From positions 1-64,000 of the forward strand of contig JAJDBS010000079.1 in assembly GCA_029261235.1 (NCBI GenBank): a stretch of 64,000 bases of DNA. The letters are read 5' to 3'. A program made the position numbers and the translations under genes. Source of the DNA: Nitrospirales bacterium. Lineage in GTDB: Bacteria > Nitrospirota > Nitrospiria > Nitrospirales > UBA8639. The notes under the pieces are model-generated. The model did no database searches. It saw only the letters and a program-made list of their open reading frames with translations, and was not told the DNA's origin. Of the stretch, positions 8,642 through 18,555 are shown one piece after another (positions within the stretch are counted from its first letter, which is position 1; each line of letters opens with the position of its first letter).

Positions 8642-9616
8642 ATGATTAATGGATTGTTGTTTTTGATTATTGGTGGAATTGTAGGGTCTGCGATCACTCG
8701 CTACGTTCTCCAGAAAAATACATGGCCGGTGAAACTCCAACAGATGCAACAAGAGGTGGAGGCGCGAGTCAAACAGGAAACGCTTCAACAAAATGCTGCG
8801 ATTGTTCAACCGGTCATGGGACAGGTGATCTCGCAAATTGAAGAAGTCGTGAACATCGTTGAAGATGCGGTTTTAGAACTGATTGTTCGATTTCAAGAAA
8901 TTACGGATGCGGCTATGCAAGACGCCAATCAAACGGCCGCTGAACTCGGCGGTGCTTCAGAAGGTGATAGCAATGATCATTCCCTATTGGATGAGACCAA
9001 TCAAATCATCGGGTCTTTTGCCGAGAGTGTTGTGGAATCTTCTCAGCTAGGTATGGATGTCGCGATGGTGGTTGAAGAGGTGGAAGGCAGTACTCAACGG
9101 ATTACCCCGCTACTTGAGGAGATTGAATTTATCGCTGATCAAACACGGTTATTAGCCTTGAATGCGGCTATTGAAGCTGCCCGAGCTAAAGAGCATGGAC
9201 GGGGTTTTGCCGTTGTGGCTGAAGAGGTGGCCAAATTAGCGAATCGGTCACGAGTGGCAGCCGCCAATATTCAGAGCGTGGTTTCGGAGGTGAATGCCAG
9301 TACGGACAAAGCCATCATCTCACTTCAGGGATTTGCCTCTATTGATTTGACTGGCGCGTTAACGACTAGAGACCGGATTGGAGAAATCACCAAAGTTATT
9401 GAAGACAAAAGTTCAAAAATGCACGCTGGAGTGTTACATGCGACGTCTTCTGCCCAAAACCATGCCAATCAGGTGACCGACATCGTGATGTCTATGCAAT
9501 TTCAAGATATTTCTCGCCAACGGTTAGAAAAAGCTATTCGTAAATTGAGCGATCTTCAGGAACAGGTGCAGTCGTGGACTGCACAAGCAGAAAAAATACC
9601 TGAAATAGTGTCGTAA
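8642..9616 (+). CDS. Receptor-like signalling protein with N-terminal anchor and CheZ-like C-terminal motif
   Basis: A 324-residue protein with one N-terminal membrane helix (about 4-24), no periplasmic domain and no HAMP. It then has a helical methyl-accepting signalling region with the hairpin [32 protein letters not shown], so it could join a CheA/CheW array. Near the C terminus is [13 protein letters not shown], with Asp 289 and Gln 293 in the D-x3-Q spacing of the CheZ phosphatase active site (compare FQDLVAQRVAKL in the CheZ at 25380). It lies directly before cheA. Either it is a scaffold with built-in CheY-P phosphatase activity or the motif is structural. No strong ribosome-binding site is seen. 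Confidence 0.8.
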   Translation: MINGLLFLIIGGIVGSAITRYVLQKNTWPVKLQQMQQEVEARVKQETLQQNAAIVQPVMGQVISQIEEVVNIVEDAVLELIVRFQEITDAAMQDANQTAAELGGASEGDSNDHSLLDETNQIIGSFAESVVESSQLGMDVAMVVEEVEGSTQRITPLLEEIEFIADQTRLLALNAAIEAARAKEHGRGFAVVAEEVAKLANRSRVAAANIQSVVSEVNASTDKAIISLQGFASIDLTGALTTRDRIGEITKVIEDKSSKMHAGVLHATSSAQNHANQVTDIVMSMQFQDISRQRLEKAIRKLSDLQEQVQSWTAQAEKIPEIVS

Positions 9617-9680
9617 AAAGGGAAGAAAACGTGAGGCAAATAAGAATCTTTCGCCTGACGCCTTACCCCTCACGCTTTAC
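9617..9680. repeat. Intergenic heptad inverted repeat, copy 6
   Basis: A short purine arm (GAAAACGTGAGGC) and a longer right arm (CGCCTGACGCCTTACCCCTCACGC) surround a very short centre. The right arm continues into an 8-bp hairpin GCTTTACA...TGTAAAGC about 20 bases before the cheA start. Confidence 0.55.
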
Positions 9681-9714
9681 ACTGTGCTTTGTAAAGCAGA
9701 AAAGGGAATGATCA

Positions 9715-12612
9715 ATGGGTGAAATGGATGCGGCGATACAAGAGTTTTTAGTCGAAAGCGATGAAAACCTGAGTGCCGTCGAACGTGACTTGGTGGATTT
9801 TGAAAGCCATCCTGAACAGCAAGAAACATTGGCCAGTATTTTCCGTGCCGTTCATACCATCAAAGGGACTTGTTCATTTTTGGGATACACCAAGCTAGAA
9901 AGTCTCGCGCATACGGGAGAAACGCTCCTGAGTTTAGTCCGCGACGGAGAACTTTCGTTAACAAATGACATTGCGAGTGCGCTCTTAAATACAGTTGATG
10001 CGGTTCGACAGATGCTCGCAGCAATTGAGCAAACTGGAAATGATGGCACAGAAGAGTATCAAGACTTAAAAAATGTGTTAATTGCCTTGCAAAAAGGTGA
10101 AGCTCCGCCAACACCAACCGACGTGCCTGAGGCATCGGCTCTTTCCACTGAGTCCCTTGATGCGCAAGACGCTCAGGAAGCATCTGCCGTTACAGCGCAA
10201 TCAGGCGATGTCGAAGTTTCATCTCCAGAGGTCAATGTGGCGGCTCCTTTACAACCCGAACCTTCCTCCGTCAAACCTCAAGCAGAGTCTTCTGCTGCAG
10301 ATATGGATGGAATGGATGCGGCCATTCAAGAGTTTTTAGTCGAAAGCGATGAAAACCTAAGTGCCGTCGAACGCGACTTGGTGGATTTTGAAAGCCATCC
10401 TGAACAGCAAGAAACACTGGCCAGTATTTTTCGAGCGGTTCATACGATTAAGGGTACGTGCTCATTTTTAGGCTATTCCAAATTGGAAAGCCTTGCACAT
10501 ACAGGAGAGACCTTGTTGAGCCTCGTGCGGGATGGGGACTTAGCCTTAACGAATGATATCGCCAGTGCCTTATTGACCATGGTTGATGCGGTTCGACAGA
10601 TGCTGGCCGTGATTGAACAAACCGGAAAAGATGGGACAGAAGAGTATCAAGACTTAAAAAATGTGTTGACTGCCCTGCAAAAGGGTGAAGCCCCGCCAAC
10701 GCTAACCGAATCATCTGAGGCCTTGACTCCATCCGCTGAGTCTCTTGCTGCGCAAAAAGCTCCGGAAAATTCCGACGCTACAGCGCAGTCAGGCGATGTC
10801 GAAGCTTCATCTCCAGAGGTCAGTGTGGCGTCTGCGTCGCAACCCAAACCTGCCTCCGTCAAACCTCAAGCAGAGCCTACCGCAACTCCGGCGGAACATC
10901 GTGGCCCATCGGCTGCCGAATCGTCGATACGAGTGGATGTCGGGCTGCTCGATAAGCTTATGAATATGGTGGGTGAACTGGTGTTGACGCGGAATCAAAT
11001 TGGGCAAGGATTATTAAAATTGGAAGATCCCGCCTTGTTCCATGCTTCGCAGCGATTGAGTTTGATTACCACTGAACTACAAGAAGGCATCATGAAAACC
11101 CGGATGCAGCAAATCGGCAATATATGGAGTAAGTTTCCTCGAGTGGTCAGAGACATGGCCCCAGCTCTTGGCAAAGAAATTCGGCTCGAAATGGAAGGGA
11201 AAGAGACAGAGCTGGATAAGACCTTGATAGAGGCCATTAAAGATCCGCTCACTCACTTGGTTCGAAACTCCGTGGATCATGGAATTGAAATACCGTCTGT
11301 TCGTGAGGAACGCGGCAAACCTCGAGAAGGACGTCTGTTGCTTCGAGCCTATCATGAGGGAGGACAGGTCAATATTGAGATTACGGATGATGGGGGCGGA
11401 ATCAACGTCGAACGTGTCACGGAGATTGCGATCAAAAAAGGCGTCGTGACGGCAGAACAAGTGGCAAAGATGCCAGAGCGAGAACTTTTAGGTCTGATTT
11501 TTCAACCTGGCTTTTCCACGGCAGAAAAAGTCACCAATGTGTCGGGGCGCGGCGTGGGGATGGATGTGGTCAAAACCAACATCGAAAAAATTGGTGGGAC
11601 GATCGATATTTCATCAAAGCCTGGCCATGGCAGCACTTTCAGACTCAAAGTGCCGTTGACGCTCGCCATTATTCCTGCGTTGATTGTGACTTCGGCTGGG
11701 GAGCGCTTTGCGATCCCGCAGGCGAGTCTCTTGGAACTGGTGCGAGTGGATGGAGAAAACGGGACACAAAATATTGAATGTATTCAGGGAGCTCCGGTCT
11801 ATCGTTCACGAGGCCAGCTCCTGCCTCTCGTCTATCTGAATAAAGTGATTGCCCTCGGGGCTCAACCTCATTCCGATGAGGAAGACGCAGAGTACTCCAC
11901 CGCATCAAACATTGTGGTCCTTCAAGCAGATTCGCGTCGCTTTGGTGTTGTGGTGGATGAAGTCAATGATACCGAAGAAATTGTCGTGAAACCGCTGGGT
12001 AAACAACTTAAGGGGATTTCTATCTATGCGGGTGCCACTATCATGGGAGATGGGAAAGTCGCGTTGATTCTCGATGTTATGGGACTTGCCCAGAAGGCAA
12101 ACCTTCGAGATCAAGATAAGGATCAGGGTGAAATCGAACATGTGAATGCTGCAACAGATCAAAACCTTCGAACGTTACTTCTCGTCAAAGTGGGTAGTCA
12201 GGGGCGCGTCGCGATTCCCGTTTCACATATTGCTCGGTTAGAGGAAATGCCAGATACGGTCAAGGAAGCAGCAGGGGGACAAGAAGTTGTCCAGTATCGT
12301 GGCACCATTCTCCCAGTGCTTCGTCTCAGTACGTTGTTAGCCACGTGTGGATATGCCTCAGAAGAACACGATGGAACGTTTCAAATGGTTGTGGTGAGGT
12401 ATAAGGGTCGACAGGTTGGCATCATGGTAGATCGGATCATGGATATTCTGGATGTCGCGTTGGGACCCCTCACTCGGTCAGAGCAACCTGGGATTTTAGG
12501 TTCGGCTGTCGTGCAAGAACGGGTGACAGATCTATTAGATATTGAGACCGTTTGGCAGAACACACTCATGAATGAAGCGGAGCTCGAAGCCACCGATTGT
12601 GTAGGAGTTTAA
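9715..12612 (+). CDS. cheA: Chemotaxis histidine kinase CheA with two HPt domains and two CheW domains
   Basis: CheA phosphorylates CheY and CheB in response to receptors. This 965-residue form is longer than usual. It has HPt1 (phospho-His about 47, HTIKGTCSFLG), a Pro/Ser/Ala linker, HPt2 (His about 243, same motif), a second similar linker, the P3 dimerisation helices (LLDKLMNMVGELVLTRNQ, about 405), an ATPase domain (N-box HLVRNSVDHGIE, GRGVGMDVV) and two CheW-type domains (about 650-790 and 810-950). There is no obvious P2 CheY-binding domain. Both HPt units keep the His and KG residues, so both should be phosphorylatable. The HPt-plus-linker unit is a direct duplication of 588 bases. 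The cheW gene follows four bases after the stop. Confidence 0.95.
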   Translation: MGEMDAAIQEFLVESDENLSAVERDLVDFESHPEQQETLASIFRAVHTIKGTCSFLGYTKLESLAHTGETLLSLVRDGELSLTNDIASALLNTVDAVRQMLAAIEQTGNDGTEEYQDLKNVLIALQKGEAPPTPTDVPEASALSTESLDAQDAQEASAVTAQSGDVEVSSPEVNVAAPLQPEPSSVKPQAESSAADMDGMDAAIQEFLVESDENLSAVERDLVDFESHPEQQETLASIFRAVHTIKGTCSFLGYSKLESLAHTGETLLSLVRDGDLALTNDIASALLTMVDAVRQMLAVIEQTGKDGTEEYQDLKNVLTALQKGEAPPTLTESSEALTPSAESLAAQKAPENSDATAQSGDVEASSPEVSVASASQPKPASVKPQAEPTATPAEHRGPSAAESSIRVDVGLLDKLMNMVGELVLTRNQIGQGLLKLEDPALFHASQRLSLITTELQEGIMKTRMQQIGNIWSKFPRVVRDMAPALGKEIRLEMEGKETELDKTLIEAIKDPLTHLVRNSVDHGIEIPSVREERGKPREGRLLLRAYHEGGQVNIEITDDGGGINVERVTEIAIKKGVVTAEQVAKMPERELLGLIFQPGFSTAEKVTNVSGRGVGMDVVKTNIEKIGGTIDISSKPGHGSTFRLKVPLTLAIIPALIVTSAGERFAIPQASLLELVRVDGENGTQNIECIQGAPVYRSRGQLLPLVYLNKVIALGAQPHSDEEDAEYSTASNIVVLQADSRRFGVVVDEVNDTEEIVVKPLGKQLKGISIYAGATIMGDGKVALILDVMGLAQKANLRDQDKDQGEIEHVNAATDQNLRTLLLVKVGSQGRVAIPVSHIARLEEMPDTVKEAAGGQEVVQYRGTILPVLRLSTLLATCGYASEEHDGTFQMVVVRYKGRQVGIMVDRIMDILDVALGPLTRSEQPGILGSAVVQERVTDLLDIETVWQNTLMNEAELEATDCVGV
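9724..10899 (+). repeat. In-frame tandem duplication inside cheA (2 x 588 bases)
   Basis: Unit 1 starts at 9724 and unit 2 at 10312, each beginning MDAAIQEFLVESDENL. Each covers HPt plus linker, 196 codons. The linkers also match (AQSGDVEVSSPEV versus AQSGDVEASSPEV), so the repeat is longer than the domain. Many third-position differences show it is not an assembly artefact. Confidence 0.9.
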
Positions 12613-12616
12613 ACAT

Positions 12617-13075
12617 ATGGCCACAGAACAATATTGTACCTTTTTGGTTGATAAGCTCTTTTTCGGCGTCAAAGTCCTTCAAGTCCAAGAGGTCATTCGG
12701 TCGCAAATCATGACCGTTGTGCCACAAGCCTCGTCCATGGTTCGTGGTTTGATTAATTTACGAGGACAAATTGTGACCGCCATTGATTTGCGACGAAGAC
12801 TTGATCTTGCTGATCGAGAAAATTGGGAACCCATGAATGTGGTGATCCAAACAGACGAAGGGGCAATCAGCCTGCTGGTTGATGAAATTGGGGATGTGCT
12901 GGAAGTTTCCGATGATGTGTTGGAATCGCCTCCCTCAACGATTCAAGGCAAAGTCAAGGAAGTCATTACCGGTGTGTATAAATTGGAAGGACGGTTGTTA
13001 TTAGTCTTGGATACAGCGAAAGCCATTTCTGTCTCTGATTCAAGTACGAAAAGCAAAGATGAGGCGGCCGCATGA
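12617..13075 (+). CDS. cheW: Chemotaxis coupling protein CheW (first copy)
   Basis: CheW links receptors to CheA in the membrane array. The 152-residue protein is one CheW domain with the typical MVRGLINLRGQIVTAIDLRRRL and GDVLEVSDDVLESPP segments. The C terminus has a short acidic and Lys-rich tail. The gene starts four bases after cheA, so the two are almost certainly co-translated. The next receptor gene follows about 150 bases later. Confidence 0.95.
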   Translation: MATEQYCTFLVDKLFFGVKVLQVQEVIRSQIMTVVPQASSMVRGLINLRGQIVTAIDLRRRLDLADRENWEPMNVVIQTDEGAISLLVDEIGDVLEVSDDVLESPPSTIQGKVKEVITGVYKLEGRLLLVLDTAKAISVSDSSTKSKDEAAA

Positions 13076-13223
13076 TTAGGGACTTGAAAAAATATCTTTT
13101 GATCAGGCTTAGCATAAGGGAGCGGGCCGAATAGGCAGCCCCCAAAAATATTCTCGTGAGCAGACAATGACATCACTCATACATTTAGAAAAAACAGAAT
13201 CACAAAAACCAGGGGGGAATACA

Positions 13224-15371
13224 ATGGGCGGAATCTCAGGAAAAATGAGCAATTGGGGCTTAGCGACTAAATTATCAATCCTCTTTTGTATTTTTGGGTT
13301 GGTGCCAATTGTGGCTTTGGGTTTTATGTCCTGGCAGACCGGACAAGACATGAAAGCCAAAGTCGGAAAGCAATTTGAAAATTCCGCTGTCGCCGTTGCG
13401 GATAAGATTGACCGAAGTTTATTCGAACGATATGGCGATGTCCAAGCATTTGCGATTAACGATGCGGTGAAACGAACCAGTCAATGGTATGACTCTTCTG
13501 AACACAGTGCGTTGGCACCGTTGATGGATCAATACATTACCACCTATGGCATCTATTACTTGACATTGATGGTTGATACGAAGGGCGAATTGGTGGCGGT
13601 GAATTACAAGGATGCGCAAGGGAATCCGATCAATTATAAATTCCTTTTTGAAAAAGATTTTTCAAAGACTGCCTGGTTTCAGGCTCTGGCAAGAAAAGAA
13701 TTCACCACGAAAACCCCATTTTCTGCCGAGGGAAATCTAGGATCAACTGGAACGTATATTGAAGACCTGCATATTGATGAAGATGTGAAGCAAGCCTATC
13801 CAGGCGATACAGGTATGACGATTGGGTTTTCGGCACCAGTCTATGATGAAAATGGGGGAGTCATTGGCTATTGGTCCAATCGAGCGAAATTTAGTTTGGT
13901 GGAGGAAATCATTGCTACTTCGTATAGCGAAATTAAAGCTAATGGATATCCCGGAGCCGAAATAACCGTGCTCGATTCTGTTGGAAGAGTCCTCGTGGAC
14001 TTTGATCCCATGGTTTATGGAAAGGAAGAACCCAACCACAACTTCGAAAAAGTTCTGTTCAAGCTCAATCTTGCTGAGAAAGGCGTCAAGGCCGCACAAG
14101 AGGCAGTGGCTGGAGAGACAGGATTTGTCAATGCCATGCATGCCCGGAAAAAAATTATGCAGGCATCTGGCTATACGCATTTGAAAGGTGCCTTAGGCTA
14201 TCCGGGAATGAATTGGGCTGTGATGGTTCGGATTCCGGAGGAGGAAGCGGCGGCGGATGCACAAGCCTTGATGCAAAAAGTCATGATGGTCGCGATTGCC
14301 TGTTTGGTCTTGATTCTCCCAATGGGCTTGTGGATTGGGCGAAAAGGGGCAGGACAAGTCAGAGTCATTCAAGAGGCAGCGGCAAAAATGGCCTCAGGAG
14401 ATTATGCAGCTCGAGTCGTTGTGTCCTCCGGTGATGAAATCGGCCAACTTGGAGATTCCTTTAATCATATGGCAGAGGAGATTCAGACAAAAGATGCCGA
14501 AAAGAGCGAGCGAGAACAGCAAATGCAAGAGTCCACGGAACGAGAAAGAGAGCAACAGCAGAAGTTGCAAGAGGGTGTAGCTCACATTGCGGAAATCGGG
14601 ACGAATTTAGCGAGTGCCTCGGAAGAGCTGACGTCTGTCAGTTCTACGATGGGTTCCACAGCTGAAGAAACTTCCAGTCAGGCGAATGTCGTGGCGGCAG
14701 CGGCAGAAGAAGTGAGTAAAAATGTGCAATCGGTGTCCACTGGCTCCGAAGAAATGACAGCCAGTATTCAAGAAATTGCCAAGAATACCACTGATGCCGC
14801 AAGAGTAGCCGCACAAGCGGTGACAGTGGCGGAGTCGACGACTTCAACTGTGGGCAAACTCGGTCAGAGTAGTGCAGAAATTGGGAGCATTATTAAGGTC
14901 ATCACGACGATCGCTGAGCAGACGAATCTGTTGGCCTTGAATGCCACGATCGAAGCGGCTCGGGCGGGTGATGCTGGGAAAGGATTTGCTGTGGTGGCGA
15001 ATGAGGTGAAGGAACTGGCCAAGGAAACCACGAAGGCGACGGAAAACATCAGTCGCATGATCGAGACGATCCAAGAGGATACCAAAGGATCGGTCGATGC
15101 GATTGAAGAAATTTCCACGATTATCAAGCAAGTCAATGATTATATGAATACCATTGCGAGTGCCGTGGAAGAGCAAACCGTGACCACGAATGAAATGGCT
15201 CGGAATGTGACCGAAGCCTCAAAAGGCAGTATGGAAATTGCCGGGAATATTGTGAGTGTGGCCGATGCGGCGAGAGGCACCACGGAAGGCGCGACACAAA
15301 CGCAGCAGGCATCTACTGAATTGTCCAGAATGGCAACAGACTTACAGAGAGTGGTGGCAACGCTTACGTAG
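13224..15371 (+). CDS. Methyl-accepting chemotaxis protein, dCache sensor
   Basis: A membrane receptor of about 715 residues. I prefer ATG 13224 ([12 protein letters not shown]) because AGGGGGGAAT lies just before it; the track start at 13167 adds 19 residues without such a site. A first helix ([18 protein letters not shown]), a double-Cache domain close to that of the 1841 receptor, a second helix ending [13 protein letters not shown], a long Glu/Gln-rich helix and the signalling domain follow. The hairpin [24 protein letters not shown] is of a different signalling class from the first two receptors and there is no FFEEF tail. It may belong to a different array or rely on tail-independent CheR2. 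Confidence 0.92.
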   Translation: MGGISGKMSNWGLATKLSILFCIFGLVPIVALGFMSWQTGQDMKAKVGKQFENSAVAVADKIDRSLFERYGDVQAFAINDAVKRTSQWYDSSEHSALAPLMDQYITTYGIYYLTLMVDTKGELVAVNYKDAQGNPINYKFLFEKDFSKTAWFQALARKEFTTKTPFSAEGNLGSTGTYIEDLHIDEDVKQAYPGDTGMTIGFSAPVYDENGGVIGYWSNRAKFSLVEEIIATSYSEIKANGYPGAEITVLDSVGRVLVDFDPMVYGKEEPNHNFEKVLFKLNLAEKGVKAAQEAVAGETGFVNAMHARKKIMQASGYTHLKGALGYPGMNWAVMVRIPEEEAAADAQALMQKVMMVAIACLVLILPMGLWIGRKGAGQVRVIQEAAAKMASGDYAARVVVSSGDEIGQLGDSFNHMAEEIQTKDAEKSEREQQMQESTEREREQQQKLQEGVAHIAEIGTNLASASEELTSVSSTMGSTAEETSSQANVVAAAAEEVSKNVQSVSTGSEEMTASIQEIAKNTTDAARVAAQAVTVAESTTSTVGKLGQSSAEIGSIIKVITTIAEQTNLLALNATIEAARAGDAGKGFAVVANEVKELAKETTKATENISRMIETIQEDTKGSVDAIEEISTIIKQVNDYMNTIASAVEEQTVTTNEMARNVTEASKGSMEIAGNIVSVADAARGTTEGATQTQQASTELSRMATDLQRVVATLT

Positions 15372-15495
15372 GAAGTAAGAAGTGAGAAGAAGAAAGTTGA
15401 AAGTTATAAGTTAGAGGTTAGAAGTAACGAGTAAGGGGTTGAGAAGTAGGAATATATGTTCTTGCTTTTCACTTCTTACTTCTTACTTTTTACTA
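15372..15495. repeat. Intergenic heptad inverted repeat, copy 7
   Basis: A long purine-rich arm of units such as GAAGTAA, GAAGTGA and GTTAGAG is followed by the right arm GCTTTTCACTTCTTACTTCTTAC. It spans the whole gap between the receptor and cheY, ending just before the cheY ribosome-binding site AAAAGGAGG. Confidence 0.65.
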
Positions 15496-15511
15496 AGGAA
15501 AAGGAGGAAAT

Positions 15512-15877
15512 ATGAAAGCGTTAGTGATTGATGATTCAAAGGCGATGCGGATTATTCTCAAGCAGATTTTGCAATCTGTTGGAGGAACAGTGGAAGAAGC
15601 CGGAAATGGTAAGGAAGGGTTGGAAAAGTTAAAAACTATCGATAAGCCAGACATTGTTTTGGTGGATTGGAATATGCCTGAGATGAATGGCTTAGAGTTT
15701 GTTCGTGCGGTTCGAGGCAACCCAACGTATCGAACGCTACCGCTCATGATGGTCACGACCGAAACGGAATCCTCTCAAATGGGCAAAGCTCTGGCAGCAG
15801 GTGCTAATGAATATGTGATGAAACCGTTTACGAAAGACGTTATTCAAGAAAAGTTGAAAATACTTGGAATCAAGTAA
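15512..15877 (+). CDS. cheY: Chemotaxis response regulator CheY (first copy)
   Basis: A single receiver domain of 121 residues carrying the phosphoryl signal from CheA. Acidic pocket Asp 7-8 (VIDDS), phospho-acceptor Asp 52 (VLVDWNMPEMNG), Thr in MMVTTE and Lys in VMKPF are all present. There is no output domain. A strong AAAAGGAGG ribosome-binding site precedes the ATG. It lies between a receptor and the second cheB, in the middle of the first chemosensory set, so it is probably the partner of the duplicated-HPt CheA. Confidence 0.93.
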   Translation: MKALVIDDSKAMRIILKQILQSVGGTVEEAGNGKEGLEKLKTIDKPDIVLVDWNMPEMNGLEFVRAVRGNPTYRTLPLMMVTTETESSQMGKALAAGANEYVMKPFTKDVIQEKLKILGIK

Positions 15878-15980
15878 GTGAAAAGATAGAAGGGAGAAGT
15901 AAAAAGGCAGGAGCGAAAGACAAGAGTCAGACTTTTTTCTATTCTTGCTTCATTTATCTCACTGCTCCCTATATTACTGG
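15878..15980. repeat. Intergenic heptad inverted repeat, copy 8 (degenerate)
   Basis: A purine arm (GATAGAAGGGAGAAGTAAAAAGGCAGG) and a pyrimidine arm (TTCTTGCTTCATTTATCTCACTGCTCCC) flank a short centre in the cheY-cheB gap. Pairing is partial. Confidence 0.5.
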
Positions 15981-15989
15981 AGTTATAAG

Positions 15990-17084
15990 ATGCCAAAAAT
16001 TCGTGTGCTCATAGTCGATGATTCCGTGGTCATCCGACGAATTCTGACGGACGAACTATCTAAGGATTCAGACATTGAAGTGGTTGGGTCTGCGGCGACT
16101 GGCAAAATTGCTCTCGCGAAGCTTGAGCAAACTCCTCCTGATGTGGTGACTATGGACATTGAAATGCCGGAGATGGATGGGTTGACAGCTGTATCTGAGA
16201 TACGCAAAACCCATACTAAGCTTCCGATCATTATGTTTAGCACCTTGAGTCAGCGAGCGGCGAAAGAGACGTTAGAAGCTTTGTCCCGAGGTGCCAATGA
16301 TTATGTCACGAAGCCCTCGAATGTGGGTAGTGTGACTGAGGCCATGAAACAGGTTCGAGAACAATTAATTCCAAAAATTAAAAGGTTGGCCAGACCCCAA
16401 GAGGCAACTCCACGTGCCATTGTCTCCACACCTCCAAAATCCACATCATCAACAGTACCGACATCCGGTGTTTCAAGGAAACCATTTCGAGTCGATATAT
16501 TGGCGATTGGCGTGTCGACCGGTGGCCCGAATGCGTTAGCTGAAGTGATGCCGCATATCCCGAAAGATTGTCCGGTTCCAATTGTGATTGTGCAACATAT
16601 GCCTCCGGTATTCACGAAATGTCTGGCTGAACGATTATCCCTAAAGTCTCAAATTCCGGTGCATGAGGGCCAACCGGGTGATGTGTTGATACCCGGTCAT
16701 GCATGGATTGCGCCGGGAGACTTTCATATGGTGGTGGAACGTCAAGGGACAAAGATTGTATTAGCGACCAATCAAGATCCACCAGAAAATTCCTGTCGTC
16801 CTGCTGTGGATGTCATGTTTCGGTCGGTCGCCAAAGTTTATGGTCATGGGGTCTTAGCCGTGGTGCTCACGGGACTGGGACAAGACGGGGTGCGAGGCGT
16901 TGAAGTCATTCGTGAGGCCGGTGGGTATGTGATGGTCCAAGATGAAGCCACGAGTGTTGTGTGGGGTATGCCGGGAGCTGTGGTTCACGCTGGGTTGGCC
17001 CATTCCGTGTTGCCGCTGCCCCAAGTTTCTTCAGAAATCATGCGAAAAGTTCGAGCCGGGCAGGCGCAGCCTGTGACCGTCTAG
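15990..17084 (+). CDS. cheB: Protein-glutamate methylesterase/response regulator CheB (second copy)
   Basis: Receiver domain plus methylesterase. ATG 15990 (MPKIRVLIVDDS) is chosen because the 15 residues upstream in the track ORF are not CheB-like. The receiver has VTMDIEMPEMDG. The esterase has the catalytic Ser in IGVSTGGPNA, QHMPPVFT and a GLGQDGVRG loop (Gln where the other copies have Asn beside the catalytic Asp). The gap to the next gene, cheR2, is 14 bases, so CheB2 and CheR2 form a second adaptation pair. Confidence 0.94.
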   Translation: MPKIRVLIVDDSVVIRRILTDELSKDSDIEVVGSAATGKIALAKLEQTPPDVVTMDIEMPEMDGLTAVSEIRKTHTKLPIIMFSTLSQRAAKETLEALSRGANDYVTKPSNVGSVTEAMKQVREQLIPKIKRLARPQEATPRAIVSTPPKSTSSTVPTSGVSRKPFRVDILAIGVSTGGPNALAEVMPHIPKDCPVPIVIVQHMPPVFTKCLAERLSLKSQIPVHEGQPGDVLIPGHAWIAPGDFHMVVERQGTKIVLATNQDPPENSCRPAVDVMFRSVAKVYGHGVLAVVLTGLGQDGVRGVEVIREAGGYVMVQDEATSVVWGMPGAVVHAGLAHSVLPLPQVSSEIMRKVRAGQAQPVTV

Positions 17085-17098
17085 CTGAAAGGATAAGA

Positions 17099-17932
17099 AT
17101 GGAGAAAGAAGAACTACGTCCGCCGGACTTGGACTATGTCCGCGATATGGTCAAAACTCGCTCGGCCATTGTTTTAGAACCGGAAAAAGCCTATTTGGTG
17201 GAGTCCCGGTTGTCGCCCCTTGCCAAGAGCGAAGGGTTGGCTTCCATAACCGAACTGGTGGCCAAGCTACGAGGGGCGCCATATGGAGCCCTTCATAAGA
17301 AGGTGGTCGAAGCCATGACCACGAATGAAACCAGCTTTTTCCGTGATCTGGTTCCATTTGAAGTGCTACGGGAGCAAATCCTTCCCGAAATTATTGCACG
17401 CAAAGGTACCTCAAAACGCTTGAATATGTGGTGTGGTGCGAGCTCGAGTGGACAAGAGCCGTATTCAGTGATGTTTACAATTTTTGAGCATTTTCCGGAA
17501 TTGAAAGATTGGGTCATTCAATATATTGCCACGGATCTTTCCGAGGAGATGCTGGCCAAATGTCGAGAGGGCAAATACAGTCAATTAGAAGTGAATCGGG
17601 GGCTACCCGCTCCGATGCTCACGAAATATTTTGTGAAAAAAGGGATGGGTTGGCAAGTACAAGAGGATATTCGTCGACGGATTAATTTTAAGCCGATGAA
17701 TTTGGCTGGGCCATGGTTGACGTTTCCACCGATGGATTTAGTCTTTATCCGCAATGTCATGATTTATTTTGATATGGATACCAAAAAGCAGATCTTAGGG
17801 AACATTCGAAATATTCTGGCTCCGGACGGGTATTTGTTCTTAGGGGGCTCAGAAACAACGTTGAATCTTGATAATGAATACGAACGTGTGGCTGTGAGCG
17901 GCACGTCATGTTACCGCTTGAAGAAGGGATAG
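17099..17932 (+). CDS. cheR: Chemoreceptor methyltransferase CheR (second copy, short beta-loop)
   Basis: ATG 17099 (MEKEELRPPD) has AAAGGAT upstream and lies 14 bases after cheB2; the track start at 16961 is inside cheB2. The 277-residue protein has the CheR N-terminal domain, the SAM-binding region NMWCGASSSGQEPYSV and VFIRNVMIYFD. Its beta-subdomain (KKGMGWQVQEDIRRRI) is about four residues shorter than in CheR1 and lacks the loop that holds receptor pentapeptides. It probably methylates tail-less receptors such as the one at 13224. This division of labour is inference. Confidence 0.93.
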   Translation: MEKEELRPPDLDYVRDMVKTRSAIVLEPEKAYLVESRLSPLAKSEGLASITELVAKLRGAPYGALHKKVVEAMTTNETSFFRDLVPFEVLREQILPEIIARKGTSKRLNMWCGASSSGQEPYSVMFTIFEHFPELKDWVIQYIATDLSEEMLAKCREGKYSQLEVNRGLPAPMLTKYFVKKGMGWQVQEDIRRRINFKPMNLAGPWLTFPPMDLVFIRNVMIYFDMDTKKQILGNIRNILAPDGYLFLGGSETTLNLDNEYERVAVSGTSCYRLKKG

Positions 17933-17943
17933 GAGGAACTCAC

Positions 17944-18393
17944 ATGCAATTTCTCGAAGAGGAAATCTTAGAAATTACGGAAACAACGTGGCAGTCGTTG
18001 TTGGGCTTAGAAATTCACCCGAGAGCGTTACCAGCCACGATGGGTCCAGCAGAGGGGTATTTGACTGGGAAAGTCGAAATTTCAGGAGCGTGGACTGGAG
18101 CCGTGTTGTTGCATGGGTCTCGCGAGCTGGCAGCGGCGGCGGCGGCCGTGATTTTTGAGACGGAAGCTGGGGCGGGAAGTGAACAGGATAGTGTGGATTC
18201 CATGTATGAATTAACGAATATTATTGGCGGCAATATCAAGTCCTTGCTTCCTGAGCCTTGTCAGCTTTCGTTGCCCTGCGTGGAAGCGACGACAGACGAG
18301 CATTTGCGCATTTTGGGTATGGAAAAAGTCAGTGAGTTGGTGTTTGATTGTCAGGATCAGCCGCTCTTTGTCTCAGTCTGGCAACAGCAATAG
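17944..18393 (+). CDS. cheX: CheX-type CheY-phosphate phosphatase
   Basis: A 149-residue protein of the CheC/CheX/FliY family that dephosphorylates CheY. ATG 17944 follows GGAGGAACTCAC; the track start at 17908 overlaps cheR2. A single E-x2-N active-site motif is present in YELTNIIGGNIKSLLP (Glu 89, Asn 92), as in CheX. It follows cheR2 by 11 bases. Together with the CheZ at 25380, the window encodes two unrelated CheY phosphatases, one per chemosensory set. Confidence 0.85.
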   Translation: MQFLEEEILEITETTWQSLLGLEIHPRALPATMGPAEGYLTGKVEISGAWTGAVLLHGSRELAAAAAAVIFETEAGAGSEQDSVDSMYELTNIIGGNIKSLLPEPCQLSLPCVEATTDEHLRILGMEKVSELVFDCQDQPLFVSVWQQQ

Positions 18394-18535
18394 CAAGGTG
18401 AGGCGGTGAGGACGTGAGGCGTTAGGCGAATAAAGAGGTGCAGGGTGAAGCGCTAAAAACCAGTCCTTTGGTTTTTCCCCTCACGCTTTACGTTTCACGC
18501 CTAACGAATGACATAGCTTTTCACTCCTTACTACT
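18394..18535. repeat. Intergenic heptad inverted repeat, copy 9, with internal hairpin
   Basis: The left arm has GTGAGGACGTGAGGCGTTAG. The right arm has CCTCACGCTTTACGTTTCAC followed by GCCTAACGAATGAC. The centre holds a separate small hairpin AAAAACCA-GTCCT-TTGGTTTTT (about 18455-18476), which is terminator-like on both strands. It lies after cheX, so it may end the first che transcript. Confidence 0.65.
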
Positions 18536-18555
18536 TTTTAAAGGAAAGGTGGCGT

